Shown here in pieces: positions 34,739 to 45,158 of a DNA stretch of 64,000 nt. The stretch is from positions 806,001 through 870,000 of the forward strand of contig CP073746.1 of assembly GCA_024397995.1 (NCBI GenBank), written 5' to 3'. Under the pieces are notes generated by a model. It searched no databases. It had not been told where the DNA came from and was given only the letters and a program-made list of their open reading frames with translations. The position numbers and the translations under genes are program-made. Within the stretch, counting starts at the first letter, position 1. Each line of letters begins with the position of its first letter. This DNA is from a bacterium SCSIO 12827. GTDB lineage: Bacteria; Pseudomonadota; Alphaproteobacteria; Rhodospirillales; Casp-alpha2.

Positions 34739-34809
34739 CCACCGCCCGCCCGGACCGGTCCTGCGACCGGCCGGGGTCTGGGCGGTGGAAGCCCCCGCAT
34801 CCCGCGGGG
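34739..34809 (+). other. structured GC-rich leader of the DUF3489-recombinase operon
   Basis: A 9-base perfect inverted repeat, CCACCGCCC (34739-34747) and GGGCGGTGG (34780-34788), encloses a second stem, CCGGTC (34755-34760) and GACCGG (34765-34770). A further hairpin, CCCCGC/GCGGGG, spans 34793-34809. A strong AAAGGAGG follows before the ATG at 34829. This may be a regulatory leader, an attachment site or a small RNA. Confidence 0.55.
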
Positions 34810-34828
34810 CCCGACAAAGGAGGCGCAC

Positions 34829-35083
34829 ATGACCGCCAAGACCAAATCGAAAACTACCAAACCCCAACCGACCAAGCCCGAAACCATCCTGAAGCTCATC
34901 AGCCGACCCGCAGGCGCCAGCCTGGGCGCCCTGGAGAAGGCCACGGGATGGCAGCCGCACAGCGTCCGCGCGGCGCTCACCGGCCTGCGCAAGGCAGGCC
35001 TTGCCGTTGAGCGCGGCAAGGACGCCAAGGGCGTCACCGTCTACCGCGTCGCCAAGGCGGCGCCGGTGGCGGACGCATGCTGA
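34829..35083 (+). CDS. DUF3489 protein
   Basis: An 84-residue basic protein with the DUF3489 winged-helix-like pattern: ILKLISRPAGASLGALEKAT, GWQPHSVRAALTGL and VYRVAK. It is commonly the first gene of a set with DUF2924 and a recombinase in Alphaproteobacteria. It may bind DNA at the element's control site. AAAGGAGG lies just before the ATG and the stop overlaps the next start by seven bases. Confidence 0.85.
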   Translation: MTAKTKSKTTKPQPTKPETILKLISRPAGASLGALEKATGWQPHSVRAALTGLRKAGLAVERGKDAKGVTVYRVAKAAPVADAC

Positions 35084-35511
35084 GCCTGGATGACCTGGAC
35101 GGCATGACGACGGCGGAACTGCGGGCGGCCTGGGAGGAAGACCTGGGTCGCTCGCCGCCTGCCCGGGCGAGCGCCGGCTGGATGCGGTCGGTGCTCGCCT
35201 ACCGCATCCAGGAACGGGCGGGCCCGCGCTTGTCAAACGCCACCAAGCGGGAGTTGGAGCGCATCGCCCGGGCCCTCGAGAAGGACCGGGGCCACCAGCC
35301 GAAGCCGACGCGCCAGTTGAAGCCGGGCACCAAGCTGCTGAGGGAATGGAACGGCGTCGTCCACGAGGTGCTGGTGCTCGACGACGGCGCCGAATATCGG
35401 GGCATCCGGTTCCCCAGCCTCACTGCCGTCGCCCGGGAGATCACGGGGGCCCACTGGTCGGGCCCCCGCTTCTTCGGCCTGAAGACGAGGGGAAAAGCCC
35501 ATGGCGGGTGA
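35077..35511 (+). CDS. DUF2924 protein
   Basis: A 144-residue protein of the DUF2924 family. The opening helix (MTTAELRAAWEEDLGRSPP) and the C-terminal segment (GTKLLREWNGVVHEVLVLDD, then SLTAVAREITGAHWSG and FFGL) are diagnostic. The C-terminal half resembles a small DNA-interaction domain. It overlaps DUF3489 and the recombinase gene, so the three are one operon. Role unknown; it may be an accessory to recombination. Confidence 0.87.
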   Translation: MLSLDDLDGMTTAELRAAWEEDLGRSPPARASAGWMRSVLAYRIQERAGPRLSNATKRELERIARALEKDRGHQPKPTRQLKPGTKLLREWNGVVHEVLVLDDGAEYRGIRFPSLTAVAREITGAHWSGPRFFGLKTRGKAHGG

Positions 35512-37072
35512 GCGAAAGCTGAACTGCGCCGTCTACACGCGCAAGTCGTCGGAGGAGGGGCTGGAGCAGGAATTTAATTCGTTGGACGCCCAGCGAGAGG
35601 CCTGCGAGGCCTACGTCGCCAGCCAGAAGCACGAGGGCTGGCGGCTGCTGAAGGACCGCTACGACGACGGCGGCATCTCTGGCGGCACCATGGAGCGACC
35701 GGGCCTGAAACGCCTTCTCGCCGACGTGGCGGCTGGCAAGGTGCAGATCGTCGTTGTCTACAAGGTGGACCGGCTGACCCGCGCGCTCGCCGACTTCGCC
35801 AAGATTATCGAGGTCTTCGATGCCCAAGGCGCCTCCTTCGTCTCCGTCACCCAGCAGTTCAACACGACCACTTCCATGGGCCGGCTCACCCTTAACGTGC
35901 TGCTCTCCTTCGCCCAGTTCGAGCGCGAGGTCACGGGCGAGCGCATCCGCGACAAGATCGCGGCCTCGAAGCGAAAGGGCATGTGGATGGGCGGCAACCC
36001 GCCCCTCGGCTACGACTGCCGGGACCGCAAGCTGGTGATGGTCGAGGCGGAGGCTGAAACGGTCCGCCACATCTTCCGGCGCTATATCGCCCTCGGCAAC
36101 GTGCGGGCGCTGAAGGCCGACCTGGACGCCGCCGGGATCGTTAGCAAGCTTTGGACATCGGCCGGCGGCCGCCGCGTCGGCGGCCGACCCTTCGCCCGCG
36201 GCGCCCTCTATCACCTGCTGCAGAACCGCCTCTACCTGGGCGAGATCGTCCACAAGGGCCAGACCTACCCGGGCCAGCACGCGGCCATCGTTGACCAAGC
36301 GCTGTGGGAGGAGGTGCAGGCGAAGCTAGAAGCCAACCGGGTCGAGCGCAAACGTGGCACCAATGCCAGGGACCCCAGCCTGCTTGCCGGCATCCTGTTC
36401 GACGAACACGGACGTCGCCTGACGCCGAGCCACGCCAACAAGGGCGGGCGGCGCTATCGCTACTACGTCACCGATCCGCGAGACGACAGCAGCATGCCGG
36501 CGATTCGCCTGCCGGCCAAAGAGTTGGAGAACGCCGTGCTTGCCGAACTAAGGCGGCACTTGGGGCAGGAGCGTGAATTGTCAGGCCGTGCTTCCGATGC
36601 GGAAGTCGATGCCGTCGAGTTCCTGCGAACGGGCGTCACAAAGGTTGTCCTTGGGAAGGCTGAAATTGAAATCCATCTTCCGGTAGTTGATCAGACGAAG
36701 GCGCCTATTCTGACTGTTGAGTACAGTCTGAGACGGCGGGGGGGCGAGGCGAAGTTGGTACTGAGCCCCGATCTTCATCGGCGACAGCCGACGCTGGACC
36801 AGGCCCTGATCAAGGTCGTCGCGCGCGCAAATTATTGGAACAAACAGTTGATTGAAGGTCATATGCCTTCGGTATCCGCCATCGCTAAATCGGAAGGTCT
36901 GGCGCATACATATGTTCTTCGAATTCTGAAACTTTCCGTCCTGGCGCCGGATATCGTCAGAGCGGTTCTAAGCGGAGTGCATCCGATAAACGTCACCGCC
37001 GAGAAGCTGACTCGATTGGCGCATCTTCCAGATTCTTGGGGCGAGCAGAGGCAAATTCTTGAACGCCTCTAA
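35501..37072 (+). CDS. large serine recombinase
   Basis: A 523-residue site-specific recombinase. The resolvase domain begins with AVYTRKSSEEG (catalytic Ser16 of the Y-x-R-x-S motif) and has VVYKVDRLTRAL and FAQFEREVTGERIRDKI. A recombinase domain and a zinc-ribbon-like part follow (LLAGILFDEHGRRLTPSH), then a C-terminal helical part with lower GC than the rest. It could excise or integrate an element; no matching attachment sites are evident. The domain order is complete and no frameshift is seen. Confidence 0.92.
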   Translation: MAGERKLNCAVYTRKSSEEGLEQEFNSLDAQREACEAYVASQKHEGWRLLKDRYDDGGISGGTMERPGLKRLLADVAAGKVQIVVVYKVDRLTRALADFAKIIEVFDAQGASFVSVTQQFNTTTSMGRLTLNVLLSFAQFEREVTGERIRDKIAASKRKGMWMGGNPPLGYDCRDRKLVMVEAEAETVRHIFRRYIALGNVRALKADLDAAGIVSKLWTSAGGRRVGGRPFARGALYHLLQNRLYLGEIVHKGQTYPGQHAAIVDQALWEEVQAKLEANRVERKRGTNARDPSLLAGILFDEHGRRLTPSHANKGGRRYRYYVTDPRDDSSMPAIRLPAKELENAVLAELRRHLGQERELSGRASDAEVDAVEFLRTGVTKVVLGKAEIEIHLPVVDQTKAPILTVEYSLRRRGGEAKLVLSPDLHRRQPTLDQALIKVVARANYWNKQLIEGHMPSVSAIAKSEGLAHTYVLRILKLSVLAPDIVRAVLSGVHPINVTAEKLTRLAHLPDSWGEQRQILERL

Positions 37073-37078
37073 TGCCGG

Positions 37079-37243
37079 TTATTCCCAGCCTGGACGGATA
37101 TCCGTGCGATTACATTCAGGACAATGAATCGCGTAAGTTCTTTTGCCTTCTTTGCGGCGTTCGCGCGACTCTTCAGGAGAGAGCGTTTCTTCCTCAAATC
37201 GATGTCCGCAATTCAGGCAACGATAGCGGACCATTTCTGGCAT
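37079..37243 (-). CDS. 54-residue zinc-ribbon protein
   Basis: A small protein with CLNCGHRF and HCPECNR, two Cys pairs that form a zinc ribbon, and a charged middle (SPEESRERRKEGKR). GGAG precedes the ATG at 37243; the longer frame to 37342 overlaps the cyclase gene. It is 16 bases after the cyclase gene on the same strand and converges with the recombinase, whose stop is seven bases away. It may regulate or partner the cyclase. Confidence 0.65.
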   Translation of the reverse strand: MPEMVRYRCLNCGHRFEEETLSPEESRERRKEGKRTYAIHCPECNRTDIRPGWE

Positions 37244-37259
37244 CGGTGCACTCCGCCTT

Positions 37260-38408
37260 TCAGTGTTCCAGCCGTTCGATAAACATCTCCCACAAGAATT
37301 CGGCTGCCTCTTCCGGGGAGAAACGTTTGTCGTGGTTCCCATACATCCGCATTCCCAGCGGGTTCAGGAACAACTCATGGCCATCATCCTCGACGCGGAT
37401 CGTTTCGTTGTAGGAGTTGTCCGCGTCGATGCTGAAACTCCCTTCCGCATAACCGATCCCCTCTGAGTACGAACCTTGGGATAACCAAATCTTGCACCGA
37501 TTCTTGCTCTCGCCGTTCACATATACGTCGCAGGTGAATTTCAACGAGTGGATCGTTTGGATTGTCGCGGCCACTTCCGGATACTGATTGCTGACACTGT
37601 TGGCAGCCGTTTCGAAGTAGCGTTTGACGGTGACAAAAGCGTCTCGGAGGAAGTCGTCTCGGTCGCGATCGGTGATCCTCCCTTTTATCTTTGGCACACG
37701 TGGGGCCTTGCCGGTCGGCCCGGCTGTTGCCGGGCGAGCGGAATCTGGCGGAGGGTCATCGGCTCGGGAGAGATCGAACAACTCCATGCTTCCGGCGCCT
37801 TTCGGTAACTCCTGTAAGCCAGTGGAAACGAACCGGATATTCGAACCACCCATTCCCGAGAGGGTGTGTTTGAAGGATGGCGAGCACCAGATGCGATTTG
37901 CCTCGACGATTTGTTCGATGCGGGCGGCGGGGACCATGCCTTGACCGGAAACGCCGGTAACCAGGCCGCCCTCAATCTCAAGCACGACGCTGTTCATATC
38001 CAAGCCAATTCGGATATGAACAGGTGAGGGAAAGCCTTCGTTCTCCCAGTCTTCGTTGCGGAAACGGTCGCGGAATCTCAGGGCTTCCTCGGCTATGATC
38101 GCCGGCGTGTTGCCGACCACGACAATTCCGTCGCCCCAAGTATTCGCGTAGAGAATTCCATCTATGGAACTCGCCTGCTTGGCCAGCATTTTGACGATGC
38201 TGGCAACCTGCGTCTTAAGCATGTCGCCTTTGATTGCGGAGGATCCGACAATGTCGCCATATAAAATGGCGCAGGTTCTCGATTCAGTGGCCATAGCGAG
38301 CGGTCCAGAACGGGGTTTGTGCGTCCGTACTGCATCCCGAATGTAACCGTCAAATCGGCCGACAGAGATTTTCGGGCCAGAACTAACCGTCTTATAGGTC
38401 GAGAGCAC
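37260..38408 (-). CDS. class III nucleotide-cyclase-like protein with an unrecognised C-terminal domain
   Basis: A 382-residue soluble protein. The N-terminal ~190 residues form a class III cyclase fold with metal-binding aspartates Asp52 (ILYGDIVGSS) and Asp93 (NTWGDGIVVV) and an AARIE motif with Arg163. Pycsar antiphage systems use cyclases of this general kind to make cCMP or cUMP. A proline-rich linker leads to residues ~238-382 (RITDRDRDDFLRDAFVTVKR, ending NESY-like VEDDGHELFLNPLGM), a domain I associate with bacterial defence proteins but cannot name. The GTG at 38408 has no clear ribosome site; an ATG at 38294 is possible. No membrane effector is adjacent. Confidence 0.7.
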   Translation of the reverse strand: MLSTYKTVSSGPKISVGRFDGYIRDAVRTHKPRSGPLAMATESRTCAILYGDIVGSSAIKGDMLKTQVASIVKMLAKQASSIDGILYANTWGDGIVVVGNTPAIIAEEALRFRDRFRNEDWENEGFPSPVHIRIGLDMNSVVLEIEGGLVTGVSGQGMVPAARIEQIVEANRIWCSPSFKHTLSGMGGSNIRFVSTGLQELPKGAGSMELFDLSRADDPPPDSARPATAGPTGKAPRVPKIKGRITDRDRDDFLRDAFVTVKRYFETAANSVSNQYPEVAATIQTIHSLKFTCDVYVNGESKNRCKIWLSQGSYSEGIGYAEGSFSIDADNSYNETIRVEDDGHELFLNPLGMRMYGNHDKRFSPEEAAEFLWEMFIERLEH

Positions 38409-38478
38409 GCCACAACGCGAATCGTAGGGGGATCCTGCTAATAAACCTTTGAATTATAAATATGAATGCGGGAGACGG

Positions 38479-38499
38479 AAAAACCGGAGGTTTGTCCGG
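38479..38499 (-). terminator. terminator of tRNA-Ser
   Basis: On the minus strand CCGGA and TCCGG form a short stem followed by five T residues, eight bases after the tRNA 3' end. Confidence 0.6.
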
Positions 38500-38504
38500 G
38501 ACTA

Positions 38505-38596
<92 letters not shown>

Positions 38597-38938
38597 TAAA
38601 GCCCTGAAAAGGGATATCTTTTCAGAAGCCCGGCGGCGTCCGCCAAGACGCCACCCGATATGTCGAAACCAAATATGGTCCGGGAACGCCCCTTTATAGC
38701 CGCGAATTTTTCCCTGTCCACTGGTTCGTCGCGGGGGATAGGTTGCGCGCCTCGTGGCGGGCGTCGCCGAGACGGCTGCCGGAGGCCGTCGGGGGCGCCG
38801 GAATGCCTGCGTTTCCGGGCGTTACGGCCATTGACTTATGGGATTTCACGGCTATAGTGCCGCCCTTCTGCCGATCCATAAGGGGCGGTGGAATTAAAAT
38901 AACCAAACAAGATCAACAATTAATAGGGTTCTGAAACG
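38597..38938. other. intergenic region between tRNA-Ser and rplU
   Basis: No gene is supported here. It holds the tRNA promoter side, an inverted GC-rich segment around 38755-38815, and the rplU promoter at 38831-38858. The 5' leader of rplU is about 75 bases. Confidence 0.5.
38831..38858 (+). promoter_or_regulatory. sigma-70-type promoter of rplU-rpmA
   Basis: TTGACT (38831-38836) and TATAGT (38853-38858) are separated by 16 bases, close to consensus, 81 bases before the rplU start. Confidence 0.7.
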
Positions 38939-39445
38939 ATGTACGCGGTTATCAAAACCGGCGGTAAGCAGTATCGAGTGACGTCGGGTGACGTCATTAT
39001 CGTGGAAAAGCTGCTTGGCGAACCGGGTGAAACGATTGAAGTTGGCCAGGTGATGATGCTGGGCGAAGAGGGCAAGGCCCCCACGTTCGGCACCCCCGTG
39101 GTCGAGAAGGCTGCCGTGTTCGCCGAAGTGCTGGAACAGCAGAAGGGCGACAAGGTTCTGATCTTCAAAAAGAAGCGGCGCCACAACTACCGCCGCCTCA
39201 AGGGTCATCGGCAGTTCGAGACGGTGTTGCGCATCCTTGACGTGAGCGCCACCGGCACCAAGCCGGCCGCGGCCAAGAAGGCGGCGCCGAAGAAGGCTGA
39301 CGCCGAACCCGCAGCCGACGCCAAGCCGGCGAAAAAGGAATCCAAGGCGGCCGCCGACAAGGCTGACGCCAAACCGGCCGCGAAAAAGCCCGCGGCCAAG
39401 AAGGCCCCCGCCAAGAAAGCCGCCCCCAAAAAGGGCGAGGAATAA
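38939..39445 (+). CDS. rplU: 50S ribosomal protein L21
   Basis: A 168-residue L21. The first ~103 residues are canonical (MYAVIKTGGKQYRV, IFKKKRRHNYRRLKGHRQ). The remainder is a low-complexity Ala/Lys/Pro-rich tail (repeats such as AAKKAPAKKAAPKKGEE), an extension seen in many Alphaproteobacteria, probably RNA-binding. It is followed 13 bases later by rpmA, its universal partner, and both end at the strong terminator at 39750. Confidence 0.98.
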   Translation: MYAVIKTGGKQYRVTSGDVIIVEKLLGEPGETIEVGQVMMLGEEGKAPTFGTPVVEKAAVFAEVLEQQKGDKVLIFKKKRRHNYRRLKGHRQFETVLRILDVSATGTKPAAAKKAAPKKADAEPAADAKPAKKESKAAADKADAKPAAKKPAAKKAPAKKAAPKKGEE

Positions 39446-39458
39446 GGAGTAGTCACCG

Positions 39459-39716
39459 ATGGCACATAAGAAATCCGGTGGTAGTTCGCGCAACGGCCGC
39501 GACTCAGAAGGCCGCCGCCTGGGCTTGAAGAAGTCCGGCGGACAGGCTGTCGAACCCGGCAACATCATCGTGCGTCAGCGCGGCACCAAGTATCACCCCG
39601 GCGAAAACGTCGGCATCGGCAAGGATCACACGATCTTCGCCATGGCCGAAGGCCGGGTGAAGTTCGCGACCAAGGCCAAGGGCCGCACCTACATTTCGGT
39701 GGAGCCGTCGGTCTGA
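39459..39716 (+). CDS. rpmA: 50S ribosomal protein L27
   Basis: An 85-residue L27 with the conserved N-terminus [20 protein letters not shown], which reaches the peptidyl-transferase centre, and [20 protein letters not shown]. There is no cleavable leader. AAGGAG precedes the start. It is co-transcribed with rplU. Confidence 0.98.
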   Translation: MAHKKSGGSSRNGRDSEGRRLGLKKSGGQAVEPGNIIVRQRGTKYHPGENVGIGKDHTIFAMAEGRVKFATKAKGRTYISVEPSV

Positions 39717-39749
39717 CGGACTGAACGGCCATTCGCGACTTGAAATGCG

Positions 39750-39780
39750 CGGGGGAATGGCCAGCCATTCCCCCGTTTTT
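39750..39780 (+). terminator. strong terminator after rpmA
   Basis: A perfect 12-pair stem (CGGGGGAATGGC with its complement) and a two-base loop are followed by TTTTT. Confidence 0.93.
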
Positions 39781-39801
39781 CGTGTCGGATGCAAGGTGTA
39801 G

Positions 39802-41990
<2,189 letters not shown>

Positions 41991-42031
41991 TGCCCGCCAG
42001 CCCCCATATCGCTGCTGGTGAGGAGAGGACG

Positions 42032-43303
42032 ATGACGAACGAAACCGACGATATTCCCCGGATGATGGCCGAGATCGGCCGCCGCGCCCGCGCTGCCCAG
42101 GCGAAGTTGGCCGTGGCGTCGCGTGCCGCCAAGGACAAGGCCTTGACCGAGGCCGCCGCCAGTCTGCGCCGGCGCCAGAACCACATCCTGTCGGAAAACG
42201 CCAAGGACATGGCGGGGGGTGAAGCGAAGGGGCTGACCAAGGCCCTGCTCGATCGTCTGCTGTTGAACGAGGACCGGGTCGAGGCCATGGCCAAGGGCTT
42301 GGAAGACATCGCCAAGCTCGACGATCCCGTGGGCACGACGCTCGCCGAATGGGACCGGCCCAACGGTCTGCATATCGAACGCCGGCGCGTGCCGCTGGGT
42401 GTGATCGGTGTGATCTATGAATCCCGGCCCAACGTGACGGCGGATGCAGGCGGGCTCTGCCTCAAGGCGGGCAATGCCTCGATCCTGCGCGGCGGCTCGG
42501 AAAGCTTTCATTCATCCTCGGCGATCCTGGACAGCCTGCGCGAAGGCCTGAAGGCGGCAGACCTGCCCGAGGACGCGATCCAGACCGTGCCGACCCGCGA
42601 CCGCGCCGCCGTCGGCGAAATGCTGCGGATGACCGACTATATCGACGTCATCGTGCCGCGCGGCGGCAAGTCCCTGATCGAACGGGTCATCCAGGAAAGC
42701 AAGGTGCCCCTGTTCCAGCATCTGGAAGGGCTCTGCCATTCCTACGTGAACAAGGCCGCCGACCCGGCCATGGCCCGCGACGTGGTGGTCAACGCCAAGA
42801 TGCGCCGCACGGGAATCTGCGGGGCGACGGAAAATATCCTGGTCGACCGTGACGCGGCGGCCGCCCTGCTGCCCGGCATTCTTGACGGCCTGGTTCAGGC
42901 CGGCTGTGAAGTGCGCGGTGACGCAGACGTGCAGAAGATGGACGCCCGCGTGGTGCCGGCGACGGATGAAGACTGGGACACGGAATACCTGGACAGCATC
43001 GTCGCGGTGAAGCTGGTCGACGATATCGACGATGCTATCCGTTTCATCGGGACCCACGGCTCCGACCATACGGACGCCATCATCACCGGCGATGCGGCGG
43101 CGGCGGAAAAATTCATCAACGAGGTCGACAGCGCCATCGTTCTGGTCAATGCCTCGACCCAGTTCGCCGACGGCGGCGAATTCGGCATGGGGGCGGAGAT
43201 CGGCATTTCCACCGGCAAGCTGCATGCCCGCGGGCCGGTCGGGGTCGAACAGTTGACCAGTTTCAAATACATCGTCCGCGGCGTCGGCCAAGTCCGGCCG
43301 TAG
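42032..43303 (+). CDS. proA: gamma-glutamyl phosphate reductase
   Basis: A 423-residue enzyme that reduces glutamyl phosphate to the semialdehyde, the second step of proline synthesis. The active-site Cys lies in [19 protein letters not shown]; the opening is [18 protein letters not shown] chose the ATG at 42032 because AGGAGAGG precedes it; the ATG at 41990 overlapping the proB stop is an alternative. The end [20 protein letters not shown] is canonical. Confidence 0.96.
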   Translation: MTNETDDIPRMMAEIGRRARAAQAKLAVASRAAKDKALTEAAASLRRRQNHILSENAKDMAGGEAKGLTKALLDRLLLNEDRVEAMAKGLEDIAKLDDPVGTTLAEWDRPNGLHIERRRVPLGVIGVIYESRPNVTADAGGLCLKAGNASILRGGSESFHSSSAILDSLREGLKAADLPEDAIQTVPTRDRAAVGEMLRMTDYIDVIVPRGGKSLIERVIQESKVPLFQHLEGLCHSYVNKAADPAMARDVVVNAKMRRTGICGATENILVDRDAAAALLPGILDGLVQAGCEVRGDADVQKMDARVVPATDEDWDTEYLDSIVAVKLVDDIDDAIRFIGTHGSDHTDAIITGDAAAAEKFINEVDSAIVLVNASTQFADGGEFGMGAEIGISTGKLHARGPVGVEQLTSFKYIVRGVGQVRP

Positions 43304-43348
43304 CGCCTTCGGGCATCCTCCTCACCCCTGACCCCAGGCGGGCCCTCC

Positions 43349-43945
43349 TTGAAACGGCATCTTCGGCGCATCGGCATTCTGGGCGGATCTTTCAACCCCG
43401 CCCACCAGGGTCACCGGCACATCAGCCTGCAGGCGCTGAAGCGTTTGCGGCTGGACGAGGTGTGGTGGCTGGTCTCGCCGCAGAACCCGTTGAAGCCCCA
43501 GGCGGGCATGGCGCCCTTCGAGGCGCGAATCGAAAGTGCGCAAAAAGTCGCTGATCACCCCCGCATCCGGGTCACCGACGTGGAAAAGGGCCTGGGCACC
43601 ACCTATACGGCGGAAACCCTGGCCAGACTGGTCCGGCGATTCCCAAATCACCGGTTTGTCTGGCTTATGGGGGCCGACAACCTGGCGCAGATCTCCCGCT
43701 GGAACCACTGGACACGAATCTTTCAAACCGTGCCCGTTGCGGTTTTCGACCGTCCTACCTATTCTTTAGGGGCGTTGTCGGGCAGGGCAGCGCGCCGGTT
43801 CCACCGGGAACGGATCAAGGAATCCCGGGCGGGTCGGCTGGCCGACATGCGTCCTCCGGCGTGGGTCTTCCTTCATACGCCCCTGAACGCGACCTCGGCC
43901 ACGGCGCTCCGGGCGCGGGGCCTGTTCCGGCGTCCAGGCGGTTAA
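43349..43945 (+). CDS. nadD: nicotinate-nucleotide adenylyltransferase
   Basis: A 198-residue enzyme making nicotinate adenine dinucleotide in NAD synthesis. The nucleotidyltransferase motif GGSFNPAHQGHRHIS and the C-terminal LNATSATALRARG (the ISSTxxR-type motif, here with ATSA) are visible. The TTG start is at 43349, 45 bases after proA. The next gene is rsfS, the usual neighbour. Confidence 0.93.
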   Translation: MKRHLRRIGILGGSFNPAHQGHRHISLQALKRLRLDEVWWLVSPQNPLKPQAGMAPFEARIESAQKVADHPRIRVTDVEKGLGTTYTAETLARLVRRFPNHRFVWLMGADNLAQISRWNHWTRIFQTVPVAVFDRPTYSLGALSGRAARRFHRERIKESRAGRLADMRPPAWVFLHTPLNATSATALRARGLFRRPGG

Positions 43946-43975
43946 CAAGACCGCCGGCAAGGTTGCCGACGGTTC

Positions 43976-44380
43976 GTGCAACGAACGAAAAGGAAAAAGG
44001 CCATACCAAAAGCGAAACCGATGCCCCTCACCGGCGATGACGTCTTGAAGCTGGTGACCGCATCCCTGGATGACGACAAGGCACTGGACCTTTCCGTCAT
44101 CGACCTTCACGGCAAGACCGACATCGCGGACCATATGGTCATTGCCAGCGGCACATCCGAGCGCCAGGTGGGCGCCATGGCCGACCACCTTCGGGAAAAA
44201 CTCAAACAGAACGGGTTGAAGGGCATCAATGTCGAGGGCCTGACGCAGTGCGACTGGGTCCTGATCGACGCCGGTGATGTCATCGTGCACCTGTTCCGCC
44301 CCGAAGTGCGGCAGTTCTACGGCCTGGAAAAGCTGTGGTCCGGCGCTCCGGTCCAGGAAGCCAGCGCCGCACCGGCCTGA
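43976..44380 (+). CDS. rsfS: ribosomal silencing factor RsfS
   Basis: A 134-residue RsfS/YbeB protein that binds L14 and blocks subunit joining in starvation. DLSVIDLHGKTDIADHMVIA, SGTSERQVGAMADHL and GDVIVHLFRPEVRQFYGLE are the family signatures. The GTG at 43976 begins a basic leader (MQRTKRKKAIPK); the ATG at 44021 would also give a normal-length protein. Confidence 0.94.
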   Translation: MQRTKRKKAIPKAKPMPLTGDDVLKLVTASLDDDKALDLSVIDLHGKTDIADHMVIASGTSERQVGAMADHLREKLKQNGLKGINVEGLTQCDWVLIDAGDVIVHLFRPEVRQFYGLEKLWSGAPVQEASAAPA

Positions 44381-44412
44381 TGTCCTGATGTAAGGTCAGC
44401 CGCCAAGACCCG

Positions 44413-44495
44413 GTTCCCCGGCATAACGCCGGCGGGACCTAGGGAACGACGTATACCCGACGGCAGCCCCGCTTTCGTCACAGGAAAGCGGGCTG
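44413..44495 (+). other. structured intergenic segment before rlmH
   Basis: Nested stems are readable: GTTCCC with GGGAAC around CCGGC/GCCGG (44413-44447), then CAGCCCCGCTTTC with GAAAGCGGGCTG (44464-44495, one bulge). No T run follows. It may be a small RNA or leader of rlmH; family not recognised. Confidence 0.4.
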
Positions 44496-44545
44496 TATCA
44501 GACGGCCTTGTTCGCACTGCCGTCAAATCACGCTAATCTCTCGCC

Positions 44546-45004
44546 ATGCGCATCACCATCATCGCCGTGGGCCGCCGCAAGAAAGGCCCCGAACAGGACC
44601 TGTTCGACCAGTACAAGGCGCGCCTGCCCTGGCCGCTGGATCTCAAGCTGGTCGAGGAGAAAAAGCCGCTTTCCGGCGACGCCCTGAAGGCAAGGGAGGC
44701 GGAATTGCTGCTGGCCGCATCCCCCGAAGGCGCCACCTTGGTGGCCCTCGACGAGCGCGGCACCTCGGATTCCAGCCCGAAATTCGCCGAACGCCTAGGT
44801 GCCTGGCGCGACGACAGCGTGCGCGATCTGGTGTTCCTGATCGGCGGCGCCGACGGCCTGGCCGCTGACCTGCGCAAACGGGCCGATTTCGTGATGTCGC
44901 TTGGCAAGCAGACCTGGCCGCACCAACTGGTCCCGGCCTTGCTGGCCGAACAGCTTTACCGCGGCCATGCGATCCTCACCGGGCATCCCTATCACCGGGT
45001 CTGA
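44546..45004 (+). CDS. rlmH: 23S rRNA pseudouridine-1915 N3-methyltransferase
   Basis: A 152-residue SPOUT methyltransferase. The trefoil-knot motifs are VALDERGTSDSSPKFAERL, LVFLIGGADGLAADLRKRAD and SLGKQTWPHQLVPALLAEQL with the ending YRGHAILTGHPYHRV. It acts on helix 69 of 23S rRNA. It follows rsfS after the structured gap. Confidence 0.96.
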   Translation: MRITIIAVGRRKKGPEQDLFDQYKARLPWPLDLKLVEEKKPLSGDALKAREAELLLAASPEGATLVALDERGTSDSSPKFAERLGAWRDDSVRDLVFLIGGADGLAADLRKRADFVMSLGKQTWPHQLVPALLAEQLYRGHAILTGHPYHRV

Positions 45005-45158
45005 GGGCCGGTTCCCCCGTGGGGCGGGCCGCGCGCCAAGGCTACCATCCGGCGCGATCCTCTGGTAAAAGACGGCTTGAGGATCGGCGCCGTTGACGGC
45101 AGACCGAGAACACCCCATTTCAGCACCCCAATGCCTGTTTATCGTTAAGAAGAGCGCC

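Noticed and set aside
35441-36298. Antisense frame opposite the serine recombinase
   Set aside because: Mirrors a GC-rich coding strand; no domain or ribosome site.
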